A DNA stretch of 64,000 nucleotides from the NCBI GenBank assembly GCA_035771175.1, contig CM069603.1, positions 26,202,286 to 26,266,285 on the forward strand. Direction: 5' to 3'. The translations under genes and the position numbers were made by a program. The notes under the pieces are model-generated. The model saw only the letters and a program-made list of their open reading frames with translations. It was not told where the DNA came from and made no database searches. The DNA comes from Paratinospora sagittata (Eukaryota; Streptophyta; Magnoliopsida; Ranunculales; Menispermaceae). Positions 11,520 through 22,540 of the stretch are shown here, in pieces (the first letter of the stretch is position 1; each line of letters starts with the position of its first letter).

Positions 11520-11885
11520 GAACCTGTAAAAGAAAAAAAAAGTTCATCCTCACCTGCAAGTAGGAAACCGCAAAAGGATAGGTGCATCCTTAACCTGTAA
11601 AAGGATAAGTTTTTCTCTTAAACTACAAAAGAGAAACGGTTGTTCCCCGTAAAAGGATCACGATTCTTCCTTATCATGTAAAAGGAAAACAATTCTTCCA
11701 TATCCCGTACAAGGAACATGGGTTTTGACTCATCCCGAAAAAAGGAAATTTGGTTTATCCTTAGCCCGTGAAATGATAGGTTTGTCTTTAACCTACAAAA
11801 GGACATTTATAACAGTTTGGTTCTCACCCATAAGAGAATCAGTTAGTGGATTGAGAAAATCCTAATCAGGAGATTAGGTAGTGGA
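11520..11885 (+). repeat. Hairpin array in R/U5 of the solo LTR
   Basis: Successive hairpins with different stems: ATCCTT/AAGGAT (about 11588-11608), TCTCTT/AAGAGA (11614-11636), TTCCTT/AAGGAA (11667-11688), TTCC/GGAA (11697-11716), GTCTTT/AAAGGAC (11784-11804), TTCTC/GAGAA (11820-11837) and CCTAATC/GATTAGG with an AGGA loop (11860-11877). Loops are variants of AACCTGTAAA or CCCGTAAA. Confidence 0.7.
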
Positions 11886-12610
11886 CGTAGGCTTGGCCGA
11901 ACTACTATAAATCCTGTGTGTCTCATGTTTGCAATTTAGTCTGAGTTCTATTTTTGCATCCAATTCAAATACACTTATGTATATCACTAAGTTATTGGAA
12001 GAGAAATTTAAAATTGACCATCTCACCCAATTCACCCCCTTCTTGGGTGGACCATCATTCCCTACATCCACTACCTAAGCTCCTCACTTAGAATTTATTC
12101 AAACTCCACTATGGATCTTCTTATGGGTGAAGATCAAACCGGTACACTTTCTCAACTTACGGGTGTGAGGACTACCGCTTCTCAACTTACGGGTGTGAGA
12201 AGACCATTTCTCAACTTCTGGGTGTAAGAAGACCGTTACAACTTTGAGCAACACTTGCTCTTGCCTAGTGACTAACCAGTCACTACAAACTGACTACAAG
12301 ATGAGATATGATTCCCTTTACTCAGACTCAAAGTGATACTTACAAAGCTTTGGATTAAACCTTCTGTTACCACAGATTTAGAAAAATATGTATGATGAAG
12401 TTTGTCTTCTTTAATGGATTTTGAAAACGATGAAGATGAAGATCAATCAATCTTGAAGACTTGATGTTTTTATTTCAAAATGATCGTAAGTTCAAGCACA
12501 ATTGAAAGACGACTAACTTTAAATTTTTTTTGCACAAGTGAAAATTGTTAATACGTTTTTGAATGAATATCAGTTTTTGTATTGATTCATTATGTTTCTA
12601 CTCTAAGGCA

Positions 12611-12630
12611 ACATATATATATATATATAG
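12611..12630 (-). promoter_or_regulatory. TATA-rich promoter core of the Copia-2 5' LTR
   Basis: An alternating TA run of about 18 bp, longer than in the 3' LTR (3156-3167), between the hairpin and U3 arrays. It would start transcription towards the internal region on the minus strand. Confidence 0.5.
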
Positions 12631-13892
12631 AAATAACACAGGAGCAATGGACTTGTTGAATTTTGGCGCTCTAGGTTATTTGAAATACAACGTCTACATT
12701 CTTTCTCGAAATGGATCGATTTAGTTATGTGCATATTACGGCGATAACACCTGAATCATTTGATCACTCACGAAAAAGGAATGTTCTGACAAAGTATTAG
12801 AACGTTCAAAAAGTTTTGAAAAGTTTTTGTACAGTTCTGAAAAGTTTTTGTACGGTTCTGAAAATATTTTGTACGATTCTGAAAAAGCTAATAGAAATAG
12901 TGTCAGTGACAAAACAATAACATTGTTGAATTAGTGTCCTGAAGCTTAATATCAACATTGTCATTTTTCCTTGAGAGCGTTCAAGAAGCATAAACATCCT
13001 GCTGAACAGTTAGGTGAGGGCGCTACTAAATTATAAGCGTCCTGACTTGCTTTGACGATTATACTACTTAAATCATGAGGGCTTTACTTCGACAGTTAGC
13101 GTCCTGTTTTGTTTTAAAAACACATATATGCACAAGGATGCTACTCACAAGTAAGCATCCTACTTTGTTTTAAAACAAACTTAAACAGTATTAAGTGCGC
13201 GGAAGAATAGTAAGCGTCCTGAAAGTTAATAAGTTGATTCTAAAGATGATGGCGCTCTTAAGCAAGTAGTATCCTGATAGTTTATTCAACTTATACCTAT
13301 TAGCGTTCTTTAAGATAGAAACAATTAAAAGCTAAGAGAACTTTTAGCGAGTTGAAACTGAGTCAGCGTCCTGACACTTTCAAAGGTTGACTAAAAGGGA
13401 GATCGATACTTACAAGTAAGCTTTCTAATGAATCGGTTCAATTCAACCTTGAGCGTCATAATATTTTATTAGCATCCTGGCTCATCAAGTCTAGGAGGGT
13501 GCTGTTAAAACATTAGCGCCCTGAAAAACTCTATAATTTTCTTTTTGATTTCTCGATTAAAGCTCGATAAAACACGATTATAAAAAAATATGCAAATGAT
13601 CTAAAATCAATTCGACTAAAACATGTGATCATGCATCAAAATCAACTGGCAGAGAGGTTCTACAAGTTAAACATAATCTAATCATACACTAATGTCTTCA
13701 AATGATCATGGTCTTCAAATAGATCTTTTAATACGTTCGCCATGTATCATTGATTCATTGAAACCTTCAAGTAAGATTAGATACGCCATGTATGCAGTAT
13801 TATCATAAACAAAATGTGGTTTGTAATCATCAAAATATCTTTCATATTCGAGACATATTCTTGTAAGGAACATGAGGATAATTGGTTCAACA

Positions 13893-15889
13893 GAACTCCT
13901 AACATTCAACATTTGAGAGTATTTGGTTGTAAATGTTTTATTCTTAATGACAAAGACAACTTAGATAAGTTTGATACTAAATCAGACTTAGGCATATTTT
14001 TAGGATATTCCTCTCATAGTAGAGCGTATAGGGTTTTCAACAAAACATCTAGAAATGTAGAAGAATCTATTCATGTTAGGTTTGATGAGTCCGATCCTAG
14101 AATAACATTAGAAAAGATTATTGAGAAGGTTAGGATAGATGATGATGATGAAGATGAGGAATTAGGTAATAAGTCTAAAATTCAAGGAACTAGTAAAGAA
14201 GAAAATATCCAACCAGTTGTAGAACCTCCTAGGAAAAATAGGCTACCTGTAGATCATCCTAGAGTTCAAATCAAAGGTAATCCAACCATAGGAGTTTCTA
14301 CTAGAGCCTCTCATGTCAAATATCAAGGGCATATAGCCTCTGTATCCCAAATAGAACCATCTGAGGTAGAGGAAGCTTTAGGAGATGAACACTGGACCTA
14401 AGCAATGCAAGAGGAGTTGGGACACTTCACTAACAACAAAGTATGAAATCTCGTTTCTAAACCTAAACATCAAGGAGTAATTGGAACAAAATGGGTGTTT
14501 AGGAATAAGAAAGATGAAAACGGTGACAAAGTCTGAAACAAAGCAAGATTAGTAGCTCAAGGTTACAATCAAGAAAAAAAAATTGGCTATGAAGAAGCCT
14601 TTGCTCCTGTAGCAAGACTGGTAGCAATTCAAATGCTATTAGCTTATGCTTGCTTCAAAGGGTTTCCATTATATCAAATGGATGTGTGCATTTCTAAATG
14701 GTTTCATTATTGAAGAGGTTTATGTAAAACCACCCCCTAATTTTGAGGATTGTCATAAATCCGATCATGTCTACAAACTTAGGACAACCTTGTATGGGTT
14801 AAGACAGGCTCCTAGAGCATGGTATGATAGACTTAACACCTTTTTGCTAGATCATAAGTTTAAGAAATGAACCTTAGATCCAACTTTGTTCATCAAAGTC
14901 AAAGATAATGATATGTTATTGGTGCAAATTTATGTTGATGACATTATTTTTGGAGCTTCAAACAAAACCTTGTGTGAAGAAATCTCTTCTATCATGACAA
15001 GTGAGTTTGAAATGAGTATGATGGGAGAGTTGAACTACTTCCTTGGTTTTCAAATCAAGCATATGAAGAATGGTACATTCTTAAATCAATGGAAGTATGC
15101 AAGGGACATGATTAAGAAATTCAAGTTTGAGAACTTGAAAACCATTGATACTCCTTGCAGTTCATCCATCAAGATGGATAAGGATGGAACAGGAAAATCA
15201 GTTGATCCTAAGTTATATAGAGGGATAATAGGAAGCTTGTTGTACCTAACCGTAAGCAGACCCAATATAGTGTTTGGCGGATGCCTTTGTGCTAGATTTC
15301 AGGCTAATCCTGAAGAATCCCATCTTAAGTGTGTAAAACGGATCTTCTGATACATTAATGGTATATTAAGCATGGGAATCTGGTACACTAAAGGTGAATC
15401 ATTCGATCTAAGAAGCTATGTTGATTCTGATTATGCTGGCAGTATTATTGATCGAAAGAGCACTTTAGGATTTTGTCACTTTTTGGGTGATTCACTGATT
15501 TTTTGGTTTAGCAAGAAGCAAAATTTAGTGGCATTATCCATTGTTGAGGATAAGTTTGTTGCAGGCGAAAGTTGTTGCGCTCAACAACAATACATGAGAC
15601 AATAACTCTCCGATTATTAGATTCATATTCCATGTGCTGAGATATTTTGTGAAAACACTAGTGCTATCAACATTTCAAAGAATCCAGTTTTAGATTCAAG
15701 AACAAAGCACGTAGAGATTCGACATCATTTTTTTCGTGATCATGTGCAAAAAGGTGATGTGAAGTTAACTCACATTGGTACAAAGGATCAATTGGCTAAT
15801 ATATTTTACAAGCCATTGCCAAAAGGCCAATTTACACACATTAGGCGAGAATTAGGCATGTTTGGTGAGTCCAACTTGCCCAGCTCATG
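13893..15889 (+). pseudogene. Copia-1 integrase C-terminus, reverse transcriptase and RNase H, broken
   Basis: Continues the reading that stops at 2286. RTPNIQHLRVFGCKCFILND (13893 onward) is the integrase C-terminal part. An acidic linker follows (to about 14400), ending at a TAA after EALGDEHWT. RT contains NKKDENGDK, a damaged [16 protein letters not shown] segment (codons lost near 14684), LYGLRQAPRAWYDRL (14790-14835) and QIYVDDIIFGA (14925-14957), with the YVDD catalytic pair intact. RNase H has RSYVDSDYAGSIIDRKSTLG (15411-15470) and FVAGESCCAQQQYMRQ. A TAA breaks it at about 15603. The C-terminus KGQFTHIRRELGMFGESN ends at TGA, about 15887-15889. Confidence 0.88.
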
Positions 15890-16234
15890 ATTATTGATGA
15901 CTGGTTTTAACTTTACATCAGCTAATCATCAATGATTGGAGGGTAGAAATCAAAAATTTGGAGTATATTGTTCACATTTCACCAAATCTCAATTTTCTGG
16001 AAAATGTCCTAGAAACACGTTTCTTATCTGCCCTTGGTAGATTTCCTGTGGTTTTGCAAAACTCAAGCAAAAATGCATTGAGTAAACGTGTTTCCATGTG
16101 CAGCAACAAAACGCAAATACAGTTCAGGGTTCTTTTTTTTTTTTTGCTTTTCCACTTTGGCCACCACCTCTTTTTTCTTTTCTCCTCTAAGCCACCTCCA
16201 TTTTCAACCATTTTCTATCCCTTCTAACCATTCA
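15890..16234 (+). other. Spacer between Copia-1 pol and the tandem env-like region
   Basis: No coding region that I can support. It holds a T-rich tract (about 16130-16160) and pyrimidine-rich sequence. In SIRE elements a spacer separates pol from the env-like ORF. It is present once, immediately left of the first repeat copy. Confidence 0.5.
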
Positions 16235-19200
16235 TAATGTGTTTTAAACTCAAAATCTTACTATTTTAACATCAGAATCTCTGTTTTTCACCTTAAAAAT
16301 ATCAATTTTCCAATCAAACACCTTAGAACCAACCTCATTTACCACTAACTTTTGAAACGTGTTTCCAACCTCAATTCTTACATGTTTTCAGTGAAATTTG
16401 TCTTGTTTTTTTTAGCTAATCACAGCCTCTTTCCCTTTTTCTCATTTGTTTTCCCTTATTACCTTTTGCTTACGTATTCCATTTTCCCTAAACCCCTCAA
16501 GTAACACTTTTTGAACACCAAGTGTTTAACAAAATGCCTCCAAGACAAAAAGTGCCTATCCGCTCTGTCAAACGACCTCTCGAGATTAGAGAACCTTTGA
16601 CACGTCGGCCCACACCTTCAAGAACCTCTCCACAACTACCTAACCCACCTCAGTATGCTCGCACATCATGAGCTTTTTCATGACTAACCACCCAAGAACC
16701 CACACTACCTAGTGAACCAACACCTTTTCCTTCATCTCCCTAACTTCCACCTAACCAACCAAATCTGGCTCAACCCGTTGAACCTGATGATCAACTACCC
16801 CAACCTATGACCATGACAAAAACCCTCAAACGAATTCAACTTTTATTCGATCCGAGAGCCATTTCCCCATCAGTCGACATTGATTTCAAAGACTTTGAGA
16901 GCATTGACATTCCCATTAGTGACGTTTTTTGAGATATAGGATAGAGCTTGTTTGCTGCTCTTGATGCTCCAATTTACCCTAATTTGGTTCGAGTATTTTA
17001 CTCAACCTACAACCTGCTTTAGAGGGCAATCCACTTCACTATGTAACCAAAGTCTTAGGCCATGAGATTGAAATCTCACCAACCATTCTTGATGAGATCT
17101 TTCATTTTCCTTTAGATGCACAGATTGCTACTAGACTTTGGAAGGATCCGGAGTTTCCTGGATTCGATAAGCATGCAACTCTTGAACTCTTATCTGGTCG
17201 AACTATCCCGCTTATCCTTCACAAGTCTCCAACAATATTTTCAATCTTTAATTGAAAATCTTTCATAATATCATTACTCAAATCTTTCTTCCTAGGCTCA
17301 GTACACGATCTCCAACAAAGCCTATGGATATCTTTCTAATGTGGTGCCTTCATACATGCACCAAGATCCGCATTTCACATGTTATCATGTGTCAAATCTT
17401 GAAGGTACCAAGTACTACTGTTGCTTTTCCCTATGGCACTTTAGTCACCTTCCTTCTTCGTGAGGCCGGTGCTAGGTTTAGGAAGGTACGCCCAGTAGTT
17501 GATTTCACAATCAAGAACACTAACTCTTAATCAACTTTTCATCAAATGGGATATAAATGGGTCTAATGTGTTTTAAACTCAAAATCTTACTATTTTAACA
17601 TCAGAATCTCTGTTTTTCACCTTAAAAATATCAATTTTCCAATCAAACACCTTAGAACCAACCTCATTTACCACTAACTTTTGAAACGTGTTTCCAACCT
17701 CAATTCTTACATGTTTTCAGTGAAATTTGTCTTGTTTTTTTTAGCTAATCACAGCCTCTTTCCCTTTTTCTCATTTGTTTTCCCTTATTACCTTTTGCTT
17801 ACGTATTCCATTTTCCCTAAACCCCTCAAGTAACACTTTTTGAACACCAAGTGTTTAACAAAATGCCTCCAAGACAAAAAGTGCCTATCCGCTCTGTCAA
17901 ACGACCTCTCGAGATTGGAGAACCTTTGACACGTCGGCCCACACCTTCAAGAACCTCTCCACAACTACCTAACCCACCTCAGTATGCTCGCACATCATGA
18001 GCTTTTTCATGACTAACCACCCAAGAACCCACACTACCTAGTGAACCAACACCTTTTCCTTCATCTCCCTAACTTCCACCTAACCAACCAAATCTGGCTC
18101 AACCCGTTGAACCTGATGATCAACTACCCCAACCTATGACCATGACAAAAACCCTCAAACGAATTCAACTTTTATTCGATCCGAGAGCCATTTCCCCATC
18201 AGTCGACGTTGATTTCAAAGACTTTGAGAGCATTGACATTCCCATTAGTGACGTTTTTTGAGATATAGAATGGAGCTTGTTTGCTGCTCTTGATGCTCCA
18301 ATTTACCCTAATTTGGTTCGAGTATTTTACTCAACCTACAACCTGCTTTAGAGGGCAATCCACTTCACTATGTAACCAAAGTCTTAGGCCATGAGATTGA
18401 AATCTCACCAACCATTCTTGATGAGATCTTTCATTTTCCTTTAGATGCACAGATTGCTACTAGACTTTGGAAGGATCCGGAGTTTCCTGGATTCGATAAG
18501 CATGCAACTCTTGAACTCTTATCTGGTCGAACTATCCCGCTTATCCTTCACAAGTCTCCAACAATATTTTCAATCTTTAATTGAAAATCTTTCATAATAT
18601 CATTACTCAAATCTTTCTTCCTAGGCTCAGTACACGATCTCCAACAAAGCTATGGATATCTTTCTAATGTGGTGCCTTCATACATGCACCAAGATCTGCA
18701 TTTCACATGTTATCATGTGTCAAATCTTGAAGGTACCAAGTACTACTGTTGCTTTTCCCTATGGCACTTTAGTCACCTTCCTTCTTCGTGAGGCCGGTGC
18801 TAGGCTTAGGAAGGTACGCCCAGTAGTTGATTTCACAATCAAGAACACTAACTCTTAATCAACTTTTCATCAAATGGGATATAAATGGGTCTAATGTGTT
18901 TTAAACTCAAAATCTTACTATTTTAACATCAGAATCTCTGTTTTTCACCTTAAAAATATCAATTTTCCAATCAAACACCTTAGAACCAACCTCATTTACC
19001 ACTAACTTTTGAAACGTGTTTCCAACCTCAATTCTTACATGTTTTCAGTGAAATTTGTCTTGTTTTTTTTAGCTAATCACAGCCTCTTTCCCTTTTTCTC
19101 ATTTGTTTTCCCTTATTACCTTTTGCTTACGTATTCCATTTTCCCTAAACCCCTCAAGTAACACTTTTTGAACACCAAGTGTTTAACAAAATGCCTCCAA

Positions 19201-20220
19201 GACAAAAAGTGCCTATCCGCTCTGTCAAACGACCTCTCGAGATTGGAGAACCTTTGACACGTCGGCCCACACCTTCAAGAACCTCTCCACAACTACCTAA
19301 CCCACCTCAGTATGCTCGCACATCATGAGCTTTTTCATGACTAACCACCCAAGAACCCACACTACCTAGTGAACCAACACCTTTTCCTTCATCTCCCTAA
19401 CTTCCACCTAACCAACCAAATCTGGCTCAACCCATTGAACCTGATGATCAACTACCCCAACCTATGACCATGACAAAAACCCTCAAACGAATTCAACTTT
19501 TATTCGATCCGAGAGCCATTTCCCCATCAGTCGACGTTGATTTCAAAGACTTTGAGAGCATTGACATTCCCATTAGTGACGTTTTTTGAGATATAGGATA
19601 GAGCTTGTTTGCTGCTCTTGATGCTCCAATTTACCCTAATTTGGTTCGAGTATTTTACTCAACCTACAACCTGCTTTAGAGGGCAATCCACTTCACTATG
19701 TAACCAAAGTCTTAGGCCATGAGATTGAAATCTCACCAACCATTCTTGATGAGATCTTTCATTTTCCTTTAGATGCACAGATTGCTACTAGACTTTGGAA
19801 GGATCCGGAGTTTCCTGGATTCGATAAGCATGCAACTCTTGAACTCTTATCTGGTCCAACTATCCCGCTTATCCTTCACAAGTCTCCAACAATATTTTCA
19901 ATCTTTAATTGAAAATCTTTCATAATATCATTACTCAAATCTTTCTTCCTAGGCTCAGTACACGATCTCCAACAAAGCCTATGGATATCTTTCTAATGTG
20001 GTGCCTTCATACATGCACCAAGATCCGCATTTCACATGTTATCATGTGTCAAATCTTGAAGGTACCAAGTACTACTGTTGCTTTTCCCTATGGCACTTTA
20101 GTCACCTTCCTTCTTCGTGAGGCCGGTGCTAGGCTTAGGAAGGTACGCCCAGTAGTTGATTTCACAATCAAGAACACTAACTCTTAATCAACTTTTCATC
20201 AAATGGGATATAAATGGGTC
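16235..20220 (+). repeat. Three head-to-tail copies of a 1.33-kb env-like unit
   Basis: Copy 1 is 16235-17563 (1329 bp), copy 2 17564-18891 (1328 bp) and copy 3 18892-20220 (1329 bp). Each begins TAATGTGTTTTAAACTC and ends ATATAAATGGGTC. Only a handful of differences are visible, for example GATTAGAG/GATTGGAG near the start of the ORF, GGATAGAGC/GAATGGAGC in copy 2, a 1-bp loss in copy 2 (AAGCCTATGG to AAGCTATGG), and GGTTTAGG in copy 1 against GGCTTAGG. All three carry the same premature stops, so the duplication happened after the ORF was already dead. At the outer edges the shared homology is about one base. Confidence 0.93.
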
Positions 20221-20421
20221 TCCCGTGTCCGTCAATGGGTTCATTCTAAAGTTCGACGTGCCGATGAAGGCACTCATTATGTTCAACCAAAAGCTAAAAA
20301 TGTTATTAAGGATGATGCCGAGGGAGTAGGGGAAGTTGTTTTAGCTAGTCTTCCTCTGCAGCCTACTCTAGACGACCCTCACAAGGATGTTGATGATACC
20401 AACATTCTTCCATTGAGCTAA
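16534..20421 (+). pseudogene. Copia-1 env-like ORF, tandemly repeated and broken
   Basis: Each repeat copy opens with an ATG (16534, 17863, 19191) followed by MPPRQKVPIRSVKRPLE, a basic Pro-rich N-terminus as in SIRE env-like ORFs that follow pol. The reading is broken by the same stops in every copy (TGA after ARTS and after AFS, later TAA). Downstream an Asp/Ile-rich segment (DFKDFESIDIPISD) and further open stretches occur in shifted frames. After the third copy the ORF goes on uniquely as WVSRVRQWVHSKVRRADEG to a TAA at about 20419-20421. The function of SIRE env-like proteins is unproven. No signal peptide or membrane segment can be claimed here. Confidence 0.65.
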
Positions 20422-20440
20422 CTTACTGCCATTGTTTGTG

Positions 20441-20914
20441 TCACACCCTGGGTTGCACAGCGTGCCCCCTACCCAGGTGCGGGCGCACCCCCTCGGGGCG
20501 AACGCCTAGCCATTATATATCCACAGTATTGTCTTCATTGGGGTCCACAGAACACTGCACGCACCCAACGACCTTTGTCCTTTCCCTATGCAGAACACTG
20601 CACAGTCCAGGGGCCTCCCCCAAGTTCGAACTCGCAACCTCTTCCTCATAAAGTTAGATTTCGCAACTTGGCTCAATGGATACTCAAGTTGCGAAATCTA
20701 ACCTTATGAGGAAGAGGTTGGGAGTTTGAACTTGGGGGAGGCCCCTGGACTGTGCAGTGTTCTGCATAGGGAAAGGACAAAGGTCGTTGGGTGCGTGCAG
20801 TGTTCTGTGGACCCCAATGAAGACAATACTGTGGATATATAATGGCTAGGCGTTCGCCCCGAGGGGGTGCGCCCGCACCTGGGTAGGGGGCACGCTGTGC
20901 AACCCAGGGTGTGA
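20441..20914. repeat. Near-perfect 230-bp inverted repeat with a 14-nt loop
   Basis: The arm 20441-20670 is the reverse complement of 20685-20914 with only a few mismatches. The loop is GCTCAATGGATACT at 20671-20684. The arms are GC-richer than their surroundings, with GTGCGGGCGCACC and CCTCGGGGCG blocks. A transcript through it would form one long hairpin. Confidence 0.92.
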
Positions 20915-20943
20915 GAAAAAGGCCTTATGTCCTACCCAGGTAT

Positions 20944-21007
20944 TGGCTCAATGGGTACTCAAGTTGCGAAATCTAACCTTATGAGGAAGAGGTTGCGAGT
21001 TCGAACT
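20944..21007 (+). promoter_or_regulatory. tRNA-like pol III A and B boxes
   Basis: TGGCTCAATGGG (20944-20955) fits the A-box consensus TRGCNNARYNGG at every position. GTTCGAACT (20999-21007) fits the B box except for its last base. The boxes are 43 nt apart, within the range of tRNA-derived SINEs. The other units contain the same blocks, with the A box spanning the hairpin loop at 20668-20680. Confidence 0.5.
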
Positions 21008-21197
21008 TGGGGGAGGCCCTCCCTGTGCTGTGGATTGTGCAGGGGGATAAATGATCTCGGTGACCGGCGTCCTTGTGTGGCGTGGCTGGCCGAGATGGGA
21101 CAATATTATGGATCCATAATGGCTAGGCGTTCGCCCCGAGGGGGTGCGCCCGCACCTGGGTAGGGGCACGCTGTGCAACCCAGGGTGTGACAGTTTG

Positions 21198-21500
21198 TCT
21201 CTTGAATGAGATGAAAGAGCAACATGCAAAATCCTTCTCCTCCATCAAGAAGAAATTGGATGATCTTGATACTAGAATTCAAACTAAGGAGAATGACTTG
21301 AAGGAAGTCAAAGAGATGCTTACTGCATTGAAAGTGCATCATGAATCGCGACTGTCGGTTAATGACTATCACTTTCAGATGGATGATCTTTTTCCTTCTG
21401 GAGAGTCAGTTCGTGTTTCCTCTCCGATATTTCGTCAGCTTGCTTCTCTCATTGTGATGATCCGTTCATGCCTGTTGATTGTGATGCACCCGTTATGAGT
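21198..21500 (+). pseudogene. Copia-1 env-like C-terminal coiled-coil part
   Basis: Continues the env-like reading on the far side of the fold-back insertion: LLNEMKEQHAKSFSSIKKKL, then DDLDTRIQTKENDLKEVKEM, a Lys/Glu/Leu heptad-like stretch that suggests a coiled coil. It remains open to a TGA near 21498. Downstream text to about 21770 gives only short open pieces. Confidence 0.55.
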
Positions 21501-22065
21501 ACACCGCCTCAAGATGATCCTCTTGCTTTAGCGCTTGTTCCATTTAGTTATCGTCTGCTAGCGACACCTCCTTCACCTCATTCTGGGATTACTTAGATCA
21601 TTCATTCTAGTAGTACTACACCTTTTCTCCAGTCCTCATGCTCCTCAATGGCAACGATTGTACTTTTAAGTACTACAGAGAGTTTACCTCCATCCGTTAC
21701 CGCTTCACTGATTCGACTCCAACATGGTCCATTATCCTAGGCGGATGATTTTTTCTCCAGTAACCCTCTTTTTTGATGTTTCAAAAGGGGAAAAGATTAG
21801 TCAATGAGATAGGCCAGATAGTTTGGGGGAGCACTTAGTACTAAATATGACATATTTTTATTACACCTTGTTATTCTGAATGATGTTGATCTTTAATACA
21901 TGCTCATATGACTTTCATGATTTGACTTATATATATGATATGAGATTTTAGACTATTTATATGTGTTATATTGATTTATTGATGATTACATTATCTCCAT
22001 TGCACATTCATGAATATCATGTTTTCACTTCAATCAGGCGTATATTGAACTTGTTTGAAATCATT
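21500..22065 (+). other. Copia-1 region between the env-like ORF and the polypurine tract
   Basis: AT-rich with many stops in all frames. The first part may be decayed env-like C-terminus (Ser/Pro-rich readings). I see nothing else. Confidence 0.4.
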
Positions 22066-22079
22066 AAAAAGGGGGAGAT
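22066..22079 (+). other. Copia-1 polypurine tract
   Basis: AAAAAGGGGGAGAT directly precedes TGTTGTTGCAATG, the expected arrangement of the plus-strand primer beside a 3' LTR. It resembles the tracts of Copia-2 and Copia-3 read on the minus strand. Confidence 0.8.
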
Positions 22080-22540
22080 TGTTGTTGCAATGACACTCAC
22101 CCTTGTATATTTTGATGATTACAAACAACATTCCATTGAGTACTAATCACTTTAACCATGTTGTTTCCGCTTAAAATGATCAAATCACAAAAGTCAACTA
22201 AAAGGTAAAAGTCAATGTTTCAAGTGAATCAAAGCAACAGATGATCAAAATCTATCTTTGTAATGTATTTTCTTAGATTCAATCTAGGGCTGCAGAATCC
22301 TTTTTAGTGTAATCAACCAAATCATTGCATGCATCATATTTTGAAATTTTTCGATTTTATAAAGTGAATCCGATTTTCGTTCTAGTCAAAATCGTGAATT
22401 TCATAAAAAATGAGTTTAACACGTGTATTAACTTCAATCTGACAAAGTTCAGTGTATCCAAGTGTATTTAAACTTGTTTGATCGAAAAAATGTTTTGATT
22501 GCAAATATTTCAAAAGAAAACATGAATCAAGGTCTATTGG
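22080..22540 (+). repeat. Start of the Copia-1 3' LTR, truncated
   Basis: Begins TGTTG after the polypurine tract and shares the early-U3 block TTTTGATGATTACAAAC with the other SIRE LTRs. No TATA box, hairpin array or terminal CCAACA of this LTR follows, so the rest is missing or unrecognisable. The right limit is approximate. Confidence 0.55.

Larger units (their letters stand above)
9316..12057 (+). mobile_element. Solo SIRE-type LTR (2,742 bp) inside the Copia-2 5' LTR
   Basis: Starts TGTTAACC and ends GGACCATCA. The flanks are TCTCC and TTCCC, an imperfect 5-bp duplication, and the two Copia-2 LTR halves join cleanly once it is removed. No gag, pol, PBS or PPT is inside. Its direction is opposite to Copia-2: the right end is the complement of the TGATGGTCCACCCAAGAAGG type of LTR terminus. 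It has a U3 near-palindrome array (9880-10540), a TATA box (10809-10819) and a hairpin array (11520-11880). A minor ORF inside (9339-9692) has no recognisable domain. Confidence 0.8.
2287..13892 (-). mobile_element. Copia-2: complete SIRE-type retrotransposon nested in Copia-1
   Basis: Both ends are TG/CA (TGTTAGCC at 2287 and TTCAACA at 13892) and are flanked by GAACT at 2282-2286 and 13893-13897. The left copy (2287-4417) is the 3' LTR and the right copy (9146-13892, interrupted) the 5' LTR, because the genes read on the minus strand. A primer-binding-like site lies just left of 9146 and a polypurine tract just right of 4417. The internal gag-pol (4706-9093) has stops, a frameshift in the protease and a deletion in the integrase zinc region, so the copy is dead. 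A second LTR insertion (9316-12057) makes the 5' LTR look 2.7 kb too long. Confidence 0.93.
9146..13892 (-). repeat. Copia-2 5' LTR, interrupted by a solo LTR
   Basis: The LTR sequence runs 9146-9315, is broken at 9316-12057, and resumes at 12058-13892. Without the insertion it is about 2.0 kb, close to the 2.13-kb partner. The start is TGGTGGCCCAG instead of TGTTGGCCCAG. It carries the same order of elements as the 3' LTR: hairpins 12065-12295, TATA-rich run 12611-12630, AGCGTCCT-type array 12935-13520, and end TTCAACA. Confidence 0.9.
20439..21192. mobile_element. 754-bp fold-back element with a 5-bp target duplication
   Basis: Begins TGTCACACCCTGGG, ends CCCAGGGTGTGACA, and is flanked by GTTTG at 20434-20438 and 21193-21197. 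It is made of three related ~230-265-bp units: one inverted (20441-20670), one direct (20685-20914) and one direct and diverged (about 20926-21192). TG/CA ends and a 5-bp duplication suit an LTR-type integrase, but the outer ends are inverted rather than direct. A short LTR element rearranged by inverted duplication, or a SINE-like compound, are both possible. Removing it restores continuous env-like text (AIVCLLNEMKEQ). Confidence 0.8.
1..22540 (+). mobile_element. Copia-1: SIRE-type Ty1/copia retrotransposon, 5' end outside the window
   Basis: Plus-strand Copia element followed through gag, protease, integrase, RT, RNase H, an env-like region, a polypurine tract (about 22066-22079) and the first ~460 bp of a 3' LTR. 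The body is split by Copia-2 at 2287-13892: the protein text breaks after WKGR at 2281 and resumes with RTPNIQHLRVFG at 13893, and GAACT is repeated on both sides. A fold-back element (20439-21192) also interrupts it. Order integrase-RT-RNase H, the YVDD motif and an env-like ORF after pol define the SIRE/Maximus lineage. The 5' LTR is not in the window, and the right end beyond about 22540 is uncertain. Confidence 0.85.

Noticed and set aside
16534..20421. Env-like ORF as a host gene family with three tandem members
   Set aside because: It lies between a Copia pol and its polypurine tract, all copies share stops, and units start outside the ORF.
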